From Myxococcales bacterium (GTDB taxonomy: Bacteria > Myxococcota > Polyangia > Polyangiales > Polyangiaceae): 54,787 nt of DNA. The position numbers and the translations under genes were made by a program. Positions 26,029 to 33,412 of this stretch are shown piece after piece (the stretch's first letter is position 1; each line of letters opens with the position of its first letter). The notes under the pieces were generated by a model, which saw only the letters and a list, made by a program, of their open reading frames with translations, made no database searches and was not told the DNA's origin. The stretch spans positions 1 to 54,787 of the forward strand of contig PLXW01000134.1 of the NCBI GenBank assembly GCA_003151595.1, given 5' to 3'.

Positions 26029-28200
26029 TCAGCGAGGCATCGCGCTGGCCGCGAACGCGTACATCTCGGCGCGCTTCTCAATCTCGAGCGCCAGCGAATC
26101 GCTGCCCAGGTGCCCTGAGTCCCAGTCGACACGTAACAGCACCGGTCCGCCGCGGCTGGAGTGCTGCAGTGCAGCCGCGAGCTTGCGCGCGTGCATCGCG
26201 TCGGCCCGTTCGTCACTCGCCGCAGCTGTGATGAGGATCGCCGGGTACGACGTGCTCTCGTCGACGTGGTGATATGGCGAGTAAGCGTAGAGCGCGCGAA
26301 AATCGTCCGCTTCGTTAGGGTCGCCGTATTCGCCGATGCCGCCCTCTCCAAACAGAGGGAAGCGGATCATGTCGGTGAGTGGCTCGCCACAGAGAACCAC
26401 GCGAAAGAGGTCGGGCCGTTGCACCATCGTCGCTGCGACGAGAAGCCCGCCGTTCGATGCGCCGATGGCGCCGAGCCGATCCTTTCCCGTGTAGCCACGA
26501 CTCACGAGGTACTCGGCGGCGGCGACGAAGTCGTCGAAGACGTTCTGCTTCGACCCCCTCATTCCAGCGCGGTGCCATGACTCGCCGTAGTCGCTTCCCC
26601 CGCGAAGCGTAGCGAGTGCGTAGACGCCGCCATTCTCGACCCAGGGGATGATCTTCGGGTCGAACCAAGGCACGTTCGGCTGGTTGAAGCCGCCGTATCC
26701 CCAGAGCAGGGCCGGCTCCATCCCGTCTTTCGCCATTCCTCTCTTGTGCACGATGAACATCGTGAGGCGCGTGCCGTCTTTGAACGGGAAGAAGACCTGT
26801 TCGATCTCAATCCCATCGCGGTCAAACGGCGTGTCGGGCCGGAACCAAAGATCGTCACCACCGCGCGCAAGGGACGTGTGATGGATCTCCATCGGCCGGT
26901 CGTACGACCAGAAGCCATAATACGCGTCATCGTTACTCGCCGTTCCGGTGGGGAACGTCGTAGTGCCGATGCCGGGCGGTTGAATCTCGCGAATGAGGCG
27001 ACCGTCCGTATCGTGGATCTCGACGTGCGCGATGTCGTCCACGCGGTAGCGGAGAATGAGTTTCCCGCCGAGCAGGTCGAAGCCCATGAGGGGCGTGTCG
27101 GCACGCTCGGGAACGAGCACGCGGATGCGGTCGGGCGTCGGAGTGCGAGCGTCGACCGCAAGAACGCAACCGTTCGGCGCGCCGTGCCGTGAATACAGAT
27201 AGAAGGTGTCCCTCCACGCGCGTATTTGCGTGCGCTCCTCGCGGCCGACGACGAGTGGCTTCCACACCGGGTTCTCGCGGCGGCCCGCGACATAGATGTC
27301 GGTTTCGCCCCGGCCTCGACCCACGCTCGCCATGAGCCACCTGCCGTCGGCGCTCACCGTAATGTCCATCCCGTTCATCTGCCCAGGCTGCGGAGGGAGG
27401 ACGACGGGGTCGACGGAGGGGTCGCTCCCGAGCCTATGGAAGCGGGCCTCGGTAAACCGGTACCGCTGTGCCGCTACCGCCGGATCGGTCGGCGTCTTGA
27501 CGTAGTAGAAGCCGTCGGCCGTGGGCGTCCACGATACGTCCGGGTGGTCGATCCCGGTGACGACGTCTCGCTCCGACGCTTTGCCTGTGTCGACGTCGAG
27601 GACATGCAGCTCGCCCATGTCGTGATGGCTCTTCGTCACGAGGTATGCGACGCGCTTGCCATCATTGGAGACCGACCATGCGCGAAGCGAGAGACTCTTG
27701 TCGGGAGCCCACTGGTCGGGATCGAGAAGAATGCGTTCGTGGCCGTCTGAGTCCTCGCGGCACACTACGACTGGGCGGTCTGCATCGGCGGCGCGCCGCT
27801 CGTAGAGGAGGCGGCCGCCAACGTGCACCGGCGGCTCACGGTCCTCATGACGCGCAAGCTCGCGGAGCCGGTTCGCGAAACGGTCGCGGAGCGAGAGCTT
27901 CGCCAGCTCCGTACGCGCGAGCGCGTCCTCGGCGTGCATCCATGCGACGACTTCGGGCGAGGTCCTTTGCTCCAGCCAGCGGTAGGGATCGAGGACTTCA
28001 ACGCCGTGGAGTTTGTCGACGATGGCCTCGCGACGCGTTGCTGGATACACGGGCACCAACTCGGTGGACGCAGGCTGCCGCGCAGTTGGCGAGACTGGCG
28101 AGATTGGCGGCGCGGCAGTCGACGGCGGTCGCTTGCCACCACAGCGACAAATCGCGAAGGTGACAACGATCGTGGCCACCGCGAAACGTGTCACTCGCAC
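26029..28200 (-). CDS. Prolyl oligopeptidase, S9A family (exported)
   Basis: A 723-aa serine peptidase that cleaves short peptides after proline. The N-terminal propeller (about 75-440) is followed by an alpha/beta-hydrolase domain with the nucleophile elbow GASNGG (Ser near 584), the Asp region ITAAASDERAD and the His region DWDSGHLGSD. The last reads GHL where GHG is usual. The N-terminus has a hydrophobic segment (VATIVVTFAICRC) with a Cys, so it may be a lipoprotein or periplasmic. The start is a GTG at 28200. Codon choice looks a little less extreme in G+C than in flanking genes, which may reflect transfer. Confidence 0.92.
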   Translation of the reverse strand: MRVTRFAVATIVVTFAICRCGGKRPPSTAAPPISPVSPTARQPASTELVPVYPATRREAIVDKLHGVEVLDPYRWLEQRTSPEVVAWMHAEDALARTELAKLSLRDRFANRLRELARHEDREPPVHVGGRLLYERRAADADRPVVVCREDSDGHERILLDPDQWAPDKSLSLRAWSVSNDGKRVAYLVTKSHHDMGELHVLDVDTGKASERDVVTGIDHPDVSWTPTADGFYYVKTPTDPAVAAQRYRFTEARFHRLGSDPSVDPVVLPPQPGQMNGMDITVSADGRWLMASVGRGRGETDIYVAGRRENPVWKPLVVGREERTQIRAWRDTFYLYSRHGAPNGCVLAVDARTPTPDRIRVLVPERADTPLMGFDLLGGKLILRYRVDDIAHVEIHDTDGRLIREIQPPGIGTTTFPTGTASNDDAYYGFWSYDRPMEIHHTSLARGGDDLWFRPDTPFDRDGIEIEQVFFPFKDGTRLTMFIVHKRGMAKDGMEPALLWGYGGFNQPNVPWFDPKIIPWVENGGVYALATLRGGSDYGESWHRAGMRGSKQNVFDDFVAAAEYLVSRGYTGKDRLGAIGASNGGLLVAATMVQRPDLFRVVLCGEPLTDMIRFPLFGEGGIGEYGDPNEADDFRALYAYSPYHHVDESTSYPAILITAAASDERADAMHARKLAAALQHSSRGGPVLLRVDWDSGHLGSDSLALEIEKRAEMYAFAASAMPR

Positions 28201-28292
28201 TCACGAGGAACGTCATTCGTGACGGAAAGATATCGAGCGTGGGTGCGCGGGGCTGCTCTATCGGGGTAGGCGCGGCGGCGCGCAGTCGCGAG

Positions 28293-28547
28293 TCACTGCC
28301 CACCATCGATGAAGGGGCAATCCTCGGGACAAATGCAGCTATTTTCGTACGCCTCGCATGTCCCGTCTCCGCATTTCGTGCAGATCATCGTTGCGTCTCG
28401 AAAACCCCCGCAGTTCGGGTCATCGAGCTCTGGAGCGCATGCGCCACCGTCACCGCACTGCCCAGGCGGTTCGCCGTATTGCTCTTGGACGAGGCCGTCG
28501 CAGCATCTCTGACCCGGGTTCCTCGCATCGAAGGTCCATCCCTCCGT
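28293..28547 (-). pseudogene. 3' remnant of a Cys-rich surface protein gene
   Basis: An 84-codon reading frame without a start runs from the edge of the palindrome at 28548 to a TGA at 28293. It encodes Cys-rich sequence typical of Polyangia secreted proteins: GQRCCDGLVQEQYG, GQCGDGGACAPELDDPNC, ICTKCGDGTCEAYENSC, then ICPEDCP before the stop. Upstream the frame hits TAA inside the palindrome, and no in-frame ATG precedes the motifs. The 5' part is absent on the other side of the transposase gene. The gene was most likely cut by arrival of the REP/RAYT element or by a linked deletion. Confidence 0.65.
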
Positions 28548-28601
28548 GGGAGAACCGTAACCGGGTTACCGTGGAGCAGGTAACCCGGTTACGGTTCTCC
28601 C
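28548..28601. repeat. Long perfect inverted repeat, REP-like
   Basis: Arms of 23 bases (28548-28570 and 28579-28601) are exactly complementary around the loop GTGGAGCA. Each arm contains GTAACC/GGTTAC flanking a single G or C and ends in the GAGAACC/GGTTCTC tail. It lies about 65 nt beyond the stop of the RAYT gene, and it would also act as a strong hairpin in RNA. Confidence 0.9.
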
Positions 28602-28664
28602 TGCGCGAGGCTCCGCGCAGAAGCCAGCCTTCGGTCGTCTCCGGAGAGCAGCGCCGCCCGCGTT

Positions 28665-29564
28665 CTAGGTCACCAGCTCCACGCTCGCCGCGTGCACGGT
28701 CCGCATTCCCCACGTCCCGCACGGAAACTCCACCTCGCGGTCCCCACCTCGCCACCGCGCGAGCGCTGCCCGGTACCGCCGCCGAAAGTGCTGCTCCACG
28801 CGACGCAACCGTTCACGCACCGACCTTACCTTCGCCGCAAACGTCGGGATGATCCCGCGCTTCTCTTCGTACGACTGCGCCCGCTGAACGAACGACGCCG
28901 CGCAAACACCCGCGCGCCCAAGGAACACTCGTCCGGCCTCGCGCATCGCTTCGTGCGCCGCCGCGACCTTCGCCGCGATGACCCGCGCCACTCGCTCGCG
29001 CCAGTCGCGCACGGACGTCGTCGCGCCGCCGTCCCGAGACGTTGGAATCGCGAGCGAGAGAGTGAGCTCCGGTGGACACCATCCGTCTTCGCGGAAATAC
29101 GAGTCCGGGCGAGCCACATGCAGCACGCGCTCACCCCACGCGAGCACTCCGGGCCACCTCTCGGGCTGCTCGACGAGTCCCGCGGCGACGGGGTTCGCGA
29201 CCACGTACGCGATCTTGTCCTCGACGTCCCCGTCCGTCACGAGGCGCACCACGTTGCACGGCTCCGCCGCCCAGAGGTTCTCCCATTGGCCTTGGGACGC
29301 ATTCATGTCCTTGGCCGTGAGTCGGTGAAGCTCGCGTAGAAAGTCGGGGAGAACGCCGTGCGGATCGGTGACCACGAGGTGGTGATGGTTCGACATGACG
29401 CAGACCGCGTGAAGCCGGACGCCGGTCTTCTGGAGAGCGAGGGCGAGGCAGTAGAGAAAGATCGCGTTGGTCTTCGGGCAAGGACGGAGGCGGAACGTGC
29501 GCTGGTAGCAGCGACGAGTGATGAGGTACGTCTCGGACGAGATGATTCGGCGCGGGTGGGCCAC
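28665..29564 (-). CDS. REP-associated tyrosine transposase (Y1/HUH family)
   Basis: A 299-aa transposase of the IS200-like RAYT group. The HUH metal-binding motif is in SNHHHLVVTD; the likely catalytic Tyr is in DKIAYVVANPVAAGLV. The N-terminus (AHPRRIISSETYLITRRC) is the usual one for myxobacterial copies. RAYTs nick and rejoin single-stranded DNA at REP hairpins and are thought to spread them. The start is a GTG at 29564. The C-terminal 120 residues are Arg-rich and helical. It lies between matching palindromes on both sides and ends near the REP that truncates a Cys-rich gene. It appears intact. Confidence 0.88.
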   Translation of the reverse strand: MAHPRRIISSETYLITRRCYQRTFRLRPCPKTNAIFLYCLALALQKTGVRLHAVCVMSNHHHLVVTDPHGVLPDFLRELHRLTAKDMNASQGQWENLWAAEPCNVVRLVTDGDVEDKIAYVVANPVAAGLVEQPERWPGVLAWGERVLHVARPDSYFREDGWCPPELTLSLAIPTSRDGGATTSVRDWRERVARVIAAKVAAAHEAMREAGRVFLGRAGVCAASFVQRAQSYEEKRGIIPTFAAKVRSVRERLRRVEQHFRRRYRAALARWRGGDREVEFPCGTWGMRTVHAASVELVT

Positions 29565-29681
29565 GATGGGCGGCGCATGAGCGAGCGGCGTGCCACACGG
29601 GAGGCGCGCGTTATTTCGCGATCTCCGAGATCGTGACGGTGGCCGGGCCAGTTTTGTGGGTGGCCGCGGACAGCGTCGGTA

Positions 29682-29753
29682 CGGGGTGCGAAGTAACCCG
29701 GTTACGGTTCTCTCTCTCGGGGTGCGAAGTAACCCGGTTACGGTTCTCTCTCT
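29682..29753. repeat. Two perfect 36-bp tandem copies of REP-like sequence
   Basis: Units 29682-29717 and 29718-29753 are identical. Each holds GAAGTAACCCGGTTAC followed by GGTTCTC and a CT-rich end. The core is the same as in the inverted repeat at 28548-28601. The array lies directly downstream of abiEi, whose stop is at 29763, and upstream of the RAYT start. Confidence 0.95.
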
Positions 29754-29762
29754 CGTAGAGCG

Positions 29763-30392
29763 CTAGCCCAACGCCCTCGCCGGCAACCCCTCACCCACGA
29801 ACTCCTCGAGCCTCCGCACCACCAGCGTGCGCCCCCGCGGCGAAGCGATCCTCCCGATCCAGCGTCGCACCTCGCGCCACTGAAACTTCGCCGGGATCTC
29901 CAGCTCCGGCACTGCCGCGAAGACGCGCGATCGCCCGCCGGACAGGTACGCGAGATCGAACAGCGCCTTCTCCGCCGTCGCGAGCTTCACGCCGGCCGCG
30001 GTCTCCTCGAACCCGCCGAAGACCTCCGGCGCCACGTGATGCACGGAGAACGATCCCACCCGAGTCGTGATGCGCTGCGTTCGCGCGAGCGAGACGACGT
30101 AGAGGATCTCCGGAATCTGCTCGATCATTCCGCGCAAGTGGAGCGCGGTCTGAAGCGACAGGTAGCTCGGCATCGGCGCGGTCAGGAACTCGGGTAGCCG
30201 ATAGGCATCGAGCCGCTCTCCGATCCACCACGAGCCGTGACGGATCGACGTGACGAGCCCCGACTCCGCGAGCCGGGTCAGCGTCTTGCTGGCGGCGAAT
30301 GCCGATTGTTCGAGCGCTGCGGCGGCGTCGGCCGTCGAGAGGACGGGGATCCGCAACCGCTGGAGGCGCGCGAAGGCTTCGCGCGCGTTCAT
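29763..30392 (-). CDS. abiEi: AbiEi-type antitoxin, winged-helix regulator
   Basis: A 209-aa protein with an N-terminal winged helix-turn-helix (residues about 10-55: LSTADAAAALEQSAFAASKTL, then SGLVTSIRHGSWWI) and the AbiEi C-terminal domain (YLSLQTALHLRGMIEQIP, later KALFDLAYL). AbiEi antitoxins repress their own operon and neutralise the AbiEii nucleotidyltransferase, giving a type IV toxin-antitoxin system that can also act in phage defence. Its ATG overlaps the toxin stop by four bases. Here the antitoxin is the second gene, the reverse of the usual AbiEi-AbiEii order. Confidence 0.88.
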   Translation of the reverse strand: MNAREAFARLQRLRIPVLSTADAAAALEQSAFAASKTLTRLAESGLVTSIRHGSWWIGERLDAYRLPEFLTAPMPSYLSLQTALHLRGMIEQIPEILYVVSLARTQRITTRVGSFSVHHVAPEVFGGFEETAAGVKLATAEKALFDLAYLSGGRSRVFAAVPELEIPAKFQWREVRRWIGRIASPRGRTLVVRRLEEFVGEGLPARALG

Positions 30393-31150
30393 CGGAGCGA
30401 CTCGAGCTTCGCGACGACGCCGTCCTGCATCACGTTCCAGGCGTCTCGCCCGGCGAAGAGATCGCGTTGATCGGGGTCGAGGTAGGCGACGACCTGCGCT
30501 TCGTACTCGTCGAAAGAGAGGCTCATGGCGCGGTCGATCGCCGTCGAGAGCCGCGCTCGGTCTGCGTCCGAGAGCGGTGTCGTGGCCTTCGGCGTCGCGA
30601 AGAGATGACTCAGGTCGAAGACGTCACGCGCCTGCGGCTCGTTCCGTCCCGCGAGCGCCTGAATCTTCTGCGCGATGGCCTTCGCGGACGCGTAGTGGGT
30701 GGCCGGGAAAGGGGAGAGCGAATAGGCGCGGGCGATCTCGCCGCCGACGGCCTCGAACGCAGCCCCGTCTATCTCGTCGCGACGCGAGAACTCGATCTTG
30801 GTCCGCAGCTCGAGCGAGATACCGTCGGCGCGTAGTCCGGCCTTCCAACGCTGGGTGGTGTCGGTCTGCTTCGGCGTCGAGACGTCGACGACCTCGATCC
30901 CTCGGGCGCGCAACGGGGCCGTCACCGGCGGCGAAGCGAGGAGCCGGTCGATGCGATTCTTCAGCGTCCCCTTGGCGACGACCGTGACGTCGAGGTCGAT
31001 GTCCTCGGAGTAGCGAACGCTCCCGAAGAAGAACCGCAGGTTGCACCCCCCCTTCACCGCGAAGAGGCTCTTGTCCTCCCCTTTCGCGACGAGCGCCCGA
31101 AGGAAGACGAGGTGAAAGAGCTCGATGGCCTGGCGAGCCGAAAGGGTCAC
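30389..31150 (-). CDS. abiEii: AbiEii-type nucleotidyltransferase toxin
   Basis: A 253-aa toxin with the conserved AbiEii core: LKGGCNLRFF-like VKGGCNLRFFFGS, RYSEDIDLD (the GS and DxD metal site), and later KAIAQKIQALAGRNEPQARD plus DVFDLSHL. The enzyme transfers nucleotides to tRNA acceptor ends and blocks growth. GTG at 31150 (VTLSARQAIELFHL) is chosen because family members start near this point; an ATG at 31195 would add 15 AT-rich-encoded residues. It is the first gene of the operon, with abiEi overlapping its stop. A palindrome lies just upstream. Confidence 0.85.
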   Translation of the reverse strand: MTLSARQAIELFHLVFLRALVAKGEDKSLFAVKGGCNLRFFFGSVRYSEDIDLDVTVVAKGTLKNRIDRLLASPPVTAPLRARGIEVVDVSTPKQTDTTQRWKAGLRADGISLELRTKIEFSRRDEIDGAAFEAVGGEIARAYSLSPFPATHYASAKAIAQKIQALAGRNEPQARDVFDLSHLFATPKATTPLSDADRARLSTAIDRAMSLSFDEYEAQVVAYLDPDQRDLFAGRDAWNVMQDGVVAKLESLR

Positions 31151-31170
31151 CAAGAATGAATACGAGAAAT

Positions 31171-31184
31171 GGACGCATGTGTCC
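31171..31184. promoter_or_regulatory. Near-palindrome upstream of the AbiE operon
   Basis: GGACGCATGTGTCC differs from its own complement at one symmetric pair. It lies in a short AT-richer stretch 20-35 nt before the chosen abiEii start. AbiEi proteins bind inverted repeats at their own promoter, so this is a candidate operator. If the longer ATG start at 31195 is real, it would be coding instead. Confidence 0.35.
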
Positions 31185-31237
31185 AAAATGTGCATTCCTT
31201 CGTCGGGCCATCATGACGACCGCTCGGGGCTCCCAAT

Positions 31238-31487
31238 GCGACCTCGCGAACCACCGCCGAGTCGCGCCCGAGCCCGTCTCGCGAACCAACGTCGGTCAGC
31301 GGAGTCGCCCGGGAGGCGACCTGGCCAACCGGCGCTGGTCGGCCAGGTCGCCCCCGAGGCGACTTTCCTGAGCAACGTTGGTCAACCGGGTCGCCCCCGA
31401 AGCGACTTTCCTGACCAACGTGGGTCAGCCGGGTCGCCCCCGAAGCGACTTTCCTGACCAACGTGGGTCAGCCGGGTCGCCCCCGGA
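31238..31487. repeat. 43-bp tandem hairpin repeats
   Basis: Five units with exact 43-base spacing begin at 31273, 31316, 31359, 31402 and 31445, preceded by a shortened 35-base unit at 31238. The last three are nearly identical. Each can fold: GCGAC pairs with GTCGC and TGACC with GGTCA around AACGTG. The unit at 31316 has a perfect 12-bp stem (31315-31326 with 31341-31352). The period is not a multiple of three, and no gene runs through the array. It occupies the upstream region of the AbiE operon. Confidence 0.9.
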
Positions 31488-31548
31488 GCCACTCGCTCGA
31501 CAGGCGTTCGAGTCACGCGGCCGGGATACGCGAGTCGACACCGACGGC

Positions 31549-31668
31549 GTGAAACTTCACGGGGGAAATCGGCCGCGCTTCGATCGATTTCTCGCGCACG
31601 CTGTGGCTCATTTTCCGCCGATCGCGGCCTCGCCGGCGCGGATAGGGAGGCCGCCGGTGAAGTTTCAC
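31549..31668. repeat. Pair of inverted 12-bp palindromic sites
   Basis: GTGAAACTTCAC (31549-31560) and GTGAAGTTTCAC (31657-31668) are exact inverted copies about 96 nt apart, and each is itself a GTGAA-NN-TTCAC palindrome. The second lies about 75 nt before the hypothetical gene at 31745. Paired operators allowing DNA looping are possible. Nothing else was recognised between the tandem array and that gene. Confidence 0.55.
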
Positions 31669-31744
31669 TGACTTCGTAGTGAAGGCAACGACGCCAACCC
31701 CGAATGCTTCGGGACGCGGCGCTGCTCGTCACGAAAGTCGATCC

Positions 31745-32443
31745 ATGTCGCTCCGTAAGCCCACCAAGAAGTCCAAGTCGTCCGATCTCTTCACGCTGGC
31801 GAACGATGCCCTCGTCGCCCTCAAGCACATCGCGAGCGGCATCCCGCTCGAGGATGTTTCACCCGAAGACGCCATGTCGGCGCGCTCCGGCAACAGTGTC
31901 CCCGACGAGGCGATGACCATCGCCATCTCGGTCTTGGAGGCGAATCCGAAACGCTTCCCGGACTTCGATCCGAAAGCCATTCGGTCGGCGGTTCAATACG
32001 AGCAGGCGATGTCGCCTCTCGGTACGCAGGTGACTCTGCTCGGTCAGCAGATCACCAAGAACGTGCAGAAGCAGCGCGGCGACGCCGCGACGCAGACGCT
32101 CGCTCTGTATCAGATGCTCAAGGGGCTCTCGCGCATGTCGCTCTCCGAGGCAACTCGGTCGCAGCAGCGCGAGATGGGCAAGCTCTTCACGAAGGCTCAT
32201 CGCCCTCGTGCAACGAGCGTCACCAAGAAGGAGGCGAAGGTCGCCGTCCAGTCCGTGAAGGCCACGAAGGTGGCAGCGGCCAAGGCGGCGATTGCGGCGG
32301 CTGCGAACGCAGACGCGGCCGAAGCGGCGGATGCCGCGGGAATCGCCGCTCCGGTGTCTCCGACGGTCTCGGCGCCTGCGGCCGCGACCACGGCGACTCC
32401 GGTCGTCACGACGGGGCCTGCGACCGTCGTTGCGAGTCACTAA
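31745..32443 (+). CDS. Hypothetical protein with Ala-rich tail
   Basis: A 232-aa protein of unknown function. It starts MSLRKPTKKSKSSDLF, a basic N-terminus. Residues 15-150 are soluble and helical (LFTLANDALVALKHIASG, LLGQQITKNVQKQRGD, LYQMLKGLSRMSLSEA). Residues 155-232 are low complexity, dominated by Ala, Val, Thr and Lys, with long AAxA runs. It has no signal peptide and no membrane helix. The ATG at 31745 is preferred over the open frame from 31679. The basic, Ala/Lys-rich tail could contact nucleic acid, but there is no firm evidence. Confidence 0.65.
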   Translation: MSLRKPTKKSKSSDLFTLANDALVALKHIASGIPLEDVSPEDAMSARSGNSVPDEAMTIAISVLEANPKRFPDFDPKAIRSAVQYEQAMSPLGTQVTLLGQQITKNVQKQRGDAATQTLALYQMLKGLSRMSLSEATRSQQREMGKLFTKAHRPRATSVTKKEAKVAVQSVKATKVAAAKAAIAAAANADAAEAADAAGIAAPVSPTVSAPAAATTATPVVTTGPATVVASH

Positions 32444-32590
32444 TCGCGTAGGCCACGTCGGATCGGCCCGCTCCTGACCAGAGCGGGCACACGTAGCCGG
32501 CGCACGGGCGCCGGCGAAGCGGAGTGGAAGCCTCCGCCGATCCCCCACGAGCGCTCGCCCCGCAATTCCGCGGAGCAAACGCTCATGCTC

Positions 32591-32620
32591 GGAGGCGTCG
32601 CATCGATGCGCGACGCCTCC
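32591..32620. terminator. Strong hairpin between hypothetical gene and sigma-like gene
   Basis: GGAGGCGTCGC (32591-32601) pairs perfectly with GCGACGCCTCC (32610-32620) around an eight-base loop. No T tract follows. It may stabilise or stop the upstream transcript, or lie in the leader of the sigma-like gene at 32655. A second smaller GC-rich hairpin lies near 32495-32515. Confidence 0.5.
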
Positions 32621-32654
32621 GGGAGAATATCTGGCATCGATTTCGAGAACTCCC

Positions 32655-33071
32655 ATGGCTGCCTTTTCCCACTCCCGATCATCCACGCAATCGAACGAAG
32701 TCCCGTCGTCGGCCGTCGCCAACGACACGCAACGCTGCATCACGCCCGTCGGCTATCGCCACTACGACGATCCGCTCACGCGCGCCTACCAACGCCTCTC
32801 GGGGAAGCTTCGCGCCGCGGCGAGGCTCTACGTCGCGAAGGACGACGTCGACGATCTCGTGCAAGACGTCTTCGTCATCGCTTCGCAACGCACCTCGAAG
32901 CTCGGTGAGTCCGACAGCCGCACGCTGTCGTGGCTCATCGGAATCGCGAAGCGCTGCGCGCCGGTCTACGCATCGCACGGCGTTTCCACAGTCCCGCTCG
33001 ACGAGCTGCTCGCTCGGGAAGCGGGGGACGATACGGAGGGACAAGCTCCGTATCAGGAGGTGCCTTGGTAG
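32655..33071 (+). CDS. Sigma-70 region 2-only protein
   Basis: A 138-aa protein. Residues about 40-105 match the region 2 helices of ECF sigma factors (LSGKLRAAARLYVAKDDVDDLVQDVFVI, then SWLIGIAKR). Region 4 is missing: after about residue 110 the chain ends in an acidic tail (LLAREAGDDTEG). None of the frames downstream encodes a region 4, so this is not a simple frameshift. It may be a degraded sigma factor or a functional one-domain protein that binds core polymerase or a -10 element. A real terminator follows about 130 nt later, which suggests it is expressed. Confidence 0.65.
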   Translation: MAAFSHSRSSTQSNEVPSSAVANDTQRCITPVGYRHYDDPLTRAYQRLSGKLRAAARLYVAKDDVDDLVQDVFVIASQRTSKLGESDSRTLSWLIGIAKRCAPVYASHGVSTVPLDELLAREAGDDTEGQAPYQEVPW

Positions 33072-33200
33072 GCGCTTGAAGACTCAGCCTGGGCGTGAAA
33101 TCGACGGACGCATGGGGCGTCCGGCGCACGCAGGGCGACCACGTTCCCGCCTCTCGAGGGTCGGAGAGGAATCGGTTCCGCGGCGCACCGCGGTGGAGAG

Positions 33201-33236
33201 ACGCGAGGTGCCTTTCGAGGTGTCTCGCGTTTTTTC
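33201..33236 (+). terminator. Rho-independent terminator
   Basis: ACGCGAG (33201-33207) pairs with CTCGCGT (33224-33230), followed by TTTTTT to 33235. It ends the transcript of the sigma-like gene. The 33072-33412 interval holds nothing else recognisable except the leader of the FG-GAP lipoprotein gene. Confidence 0.75.
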
Positions 33237-33412
33237 ATTTCAGACGGGCCCTATGTCGGGATCGGCGTCTCGTTCCCGGGAACGACCCCGACCGCGGTCG
33301 TCCACCTCGAGCCCTGACGATTTCGACCGCGCGCCGTGGGACGGACGCCGCCTCGCCGGCACTTCCAGGAGCAACCCCTCGTCCCGAGGGGCCATCACCC
33401 GGAGAAACCCCC

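Larger units (their letters stand above)
28548..29753. mobile_element. RAYT transposase with flanking palindromic repeats (REPtron-like)
   Basis: One transposase gene (28665-29564) is bounded by copies of the same palindromic core GTAACCCGGTTAC plus GGTTCTC. Two copies in inverted order lie on the 3' side and two in tandem on the 5' side. This is the arrangement of REP-associated tyrosine transposases and their target repeats. Element borders are taken as the outer repeat edges; no target-site duplication was identified. Confidence 0.65.

Noticed and set aside
28450..28755. A 101-codon minus-strand reading frame crossing the inverted repeat.
   Set aside because: It reads through both palindrome arms and overlaps the RAYT 3' end in another frame; the Cys-rich frame next to it is the one with real motifs.
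31238..31487. CRISPR array.
   Set aside because: Units are contiguous with no unique spacers, the repeat is 43 bp including the hairpin, and no cas genes are near.
31500..31530. tRNA-like T-loop sequence (GTTCGAGTC).
   Set aside because: Flanking bases do not form a T stem, and no acceptor, D or anticodon arms were found.
33240..33330. Short protein-like stretch (SDGPYVGIGVSF) after the terminator.
   Set aside because: Too short, no start, no family match; likely chance in GC-rich DNA.
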